Below, piece by piece: positions 12,478-14,831 of a DNA stretch of 14,831 bases (position 1 is its first letter; each line of letters begins with the position of its first letter). This DNA comes from Lachnospiraceae bacterium (GTDB lineage: Bacteria; Bacillota; Clostridia; Lachnospirales; Lachnospiraceae): contig DOWG01000103.1 of the NCBI GenBank assembly GCA_003519685.1, positions 2,537 through 17,367 on the forward strand, read 5' to 3'. Position numbers and translations under genes: made by a program. Under the pieces are notes generated by a model, which saw only the letters and a program-made list of their open reading frames with translations, had not been told where the DNA came from and ran no database searches.

Positions 12478-12684
12478 ATGACAATTCGTAAAACAGCTTA
12501 AATAAATATAGCAGGGAAAAGGAAATAATAAGTAATAGCTTTTTGATGATGAAATGAGGAGGCAGCCTGCAATTTTATGATTTTGATGAAAGCCGATTAT
12601 TACGCAGAAGGTGTCTGCAATGATACAAGCAGCAGAAGAGCTGAGAAAGACTTTGAACTGGGGACAACGATAAAAACAGCATAA
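12478..12684 (+). pseudogene. Decayed second copy of the HMA-domain gene
   Basis: The last ~78 bases align with the end of the intact HMA gene with one deleted base and about two-thirds identical positions by hand count. K-M-P-A-I-I-Q-S-A-E in the intact protein corresponds to K-V-S-A-M-I-Q-A-A-E here. After a one-base deletion near 12646, K-D-I-E-P-D-T-T-M-K-K-A corresponds to K-D-F-E-L-G-T-T-I-K-T-A, followed by a stop in both. Further upstream, E-E-A-A-C-N-F-M (12556-12579) matches K-E-A-T-V-N-F-M. The 5' part is poorly conserved, has stops (e.g. at 12550-12552), and the metal-binding C-x-x-C is lost. A 35-codon frame from ATG 12577 to the stop at 12684 remains open but spans two frames of the ancestral gene, so it is probably not a real product. 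Confidence 0.65.
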
Positions 12685-12697
12685 AGGAAGTGTTAGT

Positions 12698-14542
12698 ATG
12701 AAAAAAAGGCTTTGGCGGATTATTATTGGGACCATGCTGTTTGTTGCAGCACTAGCAATTAATACAGATATTCAATTACTAAATATGGCGCTATATCTTA
12801 TCACCTATATTATCGTGGGCGGAGATGTAGTTGTAAGAGCGTTTAAAAATATTATCCGGGGAAAAGTATTTGATGAGAATTTCTTAATGACCGTAGCAAC
12901 GATCGGGGCTATGCTGATTTCCGAGTATCCGGAAGGGGTTGCGGTTATGCTGTTTTATCAGGTAGGCGAGCTGTTTCAAAGCTATGCCGTGGATAAATCA
13001 AGAAAATCAATTGCAAGCCTTATGGATATCCGGCCAGATTACGCCAATGTAAAAAGAGGCGAGGAGATTGTTACCGTCGACCCGGATGAAGTTAAAATTG
13101 GTGATATAATTGTAATTAAAGCAGGAGAAAAAATTCCGCTGGATGGTAAAGTGATTGAGGGAAGTTCGATGATAGATACCTCGGCACTTACTGGTGAATC
13201 GGTCCCCCGTGAGGTAGAGCCTGGAAATGATATATTAAGCGGATGTATTAATATAAACGGACTGCTTACAGCAGAGGTTACGAAGGAATTTGAAGAATCC
13301 ACCGTAAATAAAATCCTTGATTTGGTTGAAAATGCAAGCAGTAAAAAATCACAATCCGAGCAATTTATTACGCGGTTTGCAAAATATTATACGCCGGTAG
13401 TTGTAATTATAGCGGTTCTTCTTGCAATCATTCCGCCGCTTGTTATTAAGGATGCGGACTTCAATGATTGGATCTATAGAGCGCTATCCTTCCTTGTAGT
13501 ATCTTGTCCCTGTGCCCTTGTAATATCGATTCCTTTAAGTTTCTTTGGCGGAATCGGCGGCGCATCCAAAAAGGGAGTGCTGGTAAAAGGAAGCAACCAT
13601 TTAGAGGAGTTAGCTAAGACAGAAATCATTGTATTTGATAAAACCGGAACACTTACCAAAGGGGTATTTAACGTTCAAGAAATACATCCGGAGGGTATTT
13701 CTAAAGAGGAGCTGCTTGAACTGACAGCATATGCAGAAAGCTTTTCCAATCACCCAATTTCGAACTCTTTAAAACAGGCGTTTGGTAAGGAAATTGACAA
13801 CGGACGTATAACCGATGTGAAAGAGATCTCCGGCCATGGTGTTATCGCGGTTGTAGACGGAAAACAGGTTATGGCAGGCAATAGTAAGCTGATGAAAGAG
13901 ATGAATATCGCTTACCATGGCGGTGCTATTGCCGGAACCGTGGTACATGTTGCAATTGATAAGGTATATGCTGGTTATATTGTTATTGCGGATGAGATAA
14001 AAGAAGATTCTGCACAGGCAATCAGAGAGCTTAAGAGTGCAAACATTAAGCAAACGGTTATGTTAACCGGGGATATGAAAAATGTTGCAGATATGGTTGC
14101 GAAGGAACTTGGTATTGACCAGGTGTATTCGGAGCTCTTGCCGGCAGATAAGGTGGAAAAGTTGGAGGAATTACTGGCCGGGAAATCCGAAAAAGGAAAG
14201 CTTGCTTTTGTCGGTGACGGAATTAACGATGCTCCTGTTCTGGCCCGTGCAGACTTAGGTATCGCAATGGGCGGCCTGGGTTCGGATGCTGCAATAGAAG
14301 CTGCGGATATTGTAATTATGACGGATGAACCGTCGAAGATCGCTACGGCAATAAGAATTTCGAAAAAGACACTGGGAATTGCAAATCAAAATATTATATT
14401 AGCAATTGGAATTAAAATATTAGTGCTTATTCTAAGTGCTTTGGGAATTGTTACGATGTGGGCTGCTATCTTTGGCGATGTCGGTGTAACTATTATAGCG
14501 GTATTAAATTCCTTCCGGGCACTTAATGTTAAAAATTTATAA
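12698..14542 (+). CDS. cadA: P1B-2-type heavy-metal (Zn/Cd/Pb) exporting ATPase without HMA domain
   Basis: Membrane pump of 614 residues that uses ATP to expel divalent soft metals. Membrane helices lie in residues ~8-90, and the actuator motif is T-G-E-S at 165-168. The metal gate is C-P-C at 270-272. The phosphorylated Asp314 is in D-K-T-G-T-L-T, the ATP-binding His-Pro is at 352-353, and the hinge motif G-D-G-I-N-D-A-P is at 506-513. Near the end, Lys573 (G-I-K-I-L) and Asp594 (G-D-V-G) match the conserved Lys and D-x-G of the Zn/Cd/Pb (P1B-2) subgroup, not the Cu pumps. The chain starts directly at the first membrane region, so the usual N-terminal HMA domain is missing and is encoded separately at 12194-12415. 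AAAGGAAG at 12683-12690 precedes the ATG and overlaps the stop of the decayed HMA copy. The terminator follows at 14584. Confidence 0.93.
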   Translation: MKKRLWRIIIGTMLFVAALAINTDIQLLNMALYLITYIIVGGDVVVRAFKNIIRGKVFDENFLMTVATIGAMLISEYPEGVAVMLFYQVGELFQSYAVDKSRKSIASLMDIRPDYANVKRGEEIVTVDPDEVKIGDIIVIKAGEKIPLDGKVIEGSSMIDTSALTGESVPREVEPGNDILSGCININGLLTAEVTKEFEESTVNKILDLVENASSKKSQSEQFITRFAKYYTPVVVIIAVLLAIIPPLVIKDADFNDWIYRALSFLVVSCPCALVISIPLSFFGGIGGASKKGVLVKGSNHLEELAKTEIIVFDKTGTLTKGVFNVQEIHPEGISKEELLELTAYAESFSNHPISNSLKQAFGKEIDNGRITDVKEISGHGVIAVVDGKQVMAGNSKLMKEMNIAYHGGAIAGTVVHVAIDKVYAGYIVIADEIKEDSAQAIRELKSANIKQTVMLTGDMKNVADMVAKELGIDQVYSELLPADKVEKLEELLAGKSEKGKLAFVGDGINDAPVLARADLGIAMGGLGSDAAIEAADIVIMTDEPSKIATAIRISKKTLGIANQNIILAIGIKILVLILSALGIVTMWAAIFGDVGVTIIAVLNSFRALNVKNL

Positions 14543-14583
14543 TGACTTTTAGATAAAAAGTCTTAGCAGGCTGAGTTTATATA

Positions 14584-14629
14584 GGACTCCAAATGATCCT
14601 TCGTAACGGAACATCTGGAGTCTTTCTTT
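14584..14629 (+). terminator. Rho-independent terminator after the ATPase gene
   Basis: GACTCCA (14585-14591) pairs with TGGAGTC (14616-14622). Inside it ATG/CAT and TCC/GGA continue the stem with single mismatches, around an eight-base loop, and TTTCTTTG follows. A smaller hairpin without U-run, GACTTTT (14544-14550) with AAAAGTC (14556-14562), lies just after the stop codon. Confidence 0.7.
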
Positions 14630-14831
14630 GCGTAGGAGTTCTTTTAAATGTCATGAGCATGAGTTGGTGGACGAAAGCCTTTGCTTGTGGATAAAGAGCC
14701 TGGAAAAGCGGGAGGACGTGTATGCTTTTCTTTGTTATAATTGTTCTATATTGCTATTATCCTGATATTCGCTTAAAATAGAGGAATAGAAACGAGAGAT
14801 CAGCCGGAAGCCACCTAATAAGTATTATAAA
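14630..14831. other. Tail of the window without a recognisable gene
   Basis: About 200 bases with no gene I can support. A GGGAGG site (14710-14715) precedes an ATG at 14722 opening a 19-codon hydrophobic frame that ends in TAG. It is too short to call. A TATAAT at 14736-14741 has no matching -35 box. Confidence 0.4.

Noticed and set aside
12577..12684. A 35-codon open frame in front of the ATPase gene, as a small protein gene
   Set aside because: Its end matches the HMA C-terminus and its middle reads another frame of the same ancestral gene. The AGGAGG site is 14 bases from the ATG, too far. It is better explained as part of the decayed HMA copy.
14722..14781. A 19-codon hydrophobic frame with a GGAGG site
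   Set aside because: Too short and without recognisable similarity or promoter, so coincidence cannot be excluded.

Overview
The window looks like chromosome of a low-to-moderate G+C Gram-positive anaerobe, most likely a Clostridia/Lachnospiraceae-type organism. This rests on strong AGGAGG-type ribosome sites, the dnaX-ybaB-recR gene order, lipoprotein signals, a split Cd/Zn efflux system and codon use. The species cannot be named from the sequence alone.

Region 1 (1-4938) is ordinary core DNA on the + strand. It holds an M15-type peptidase lipoprotein, a receiver/HD-GYP protein with its own promoter, and then the replication and recombination cluster dnaX, ybaB and recR, closed by a clear intrinsic terminator at 4890-4938.

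Region 2 (about 4939-10600) is more AT-rich and looks accessory. A 1135-bp insertion element (5339-6473) has 16-bp imperfect terminal inverted repeats and a perfect 10-bp target duplication, but carries only the N-terminal part of a DUF772/IS1182-like transposase. It landed a few bases upstream of the ribosome site of a secreted, FMN- and FAD-carrying reductase lipoprotein and appears to have cut that gene from its promoter. Next come an RpiR/SIS-type regulator with a good promoter, and a ten-segment EamA/DMT transporter with a histidine-rich tail and an unusual translation start. Several long perfect inverted repeats lie between these genes.

Region 3 (10679-11479) is a single gene for a soluble protein with a discoidin-like C-terminal half.

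Region 4 (11517-14629) is a heavy-metal efflux locus. It holds a CadC/SmtB-type ArsR repressor with both known metal sites and a consensus promoter with an operator, a stand-alone HMA metal-binding protein, and a P1B-2 ATPase that lacks its own HMA domain. The ATPase gene is preceded by a second operator-like dyad and by a decayed second copy of the HMA gene. The leader of the intact HMA gene carries two perfect inverted repeats that interleave, so they could form alternative RNA structures or a pseudoknot. The repressor would release the promoter when Cd/Zn/Pb rises, the small HMA protein would deliver or sense metal, and the ATPase would export it.

The strongest non-routine observations are the internally deleted element with intact ends that displaced a promoter, the decayed HMA copy, the interleaved leader structure, the two matching operators, and a receiver domain without its phosphoacceptor. 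I see no wholly new multi-gene system. Alignments quoted here were done by eye.
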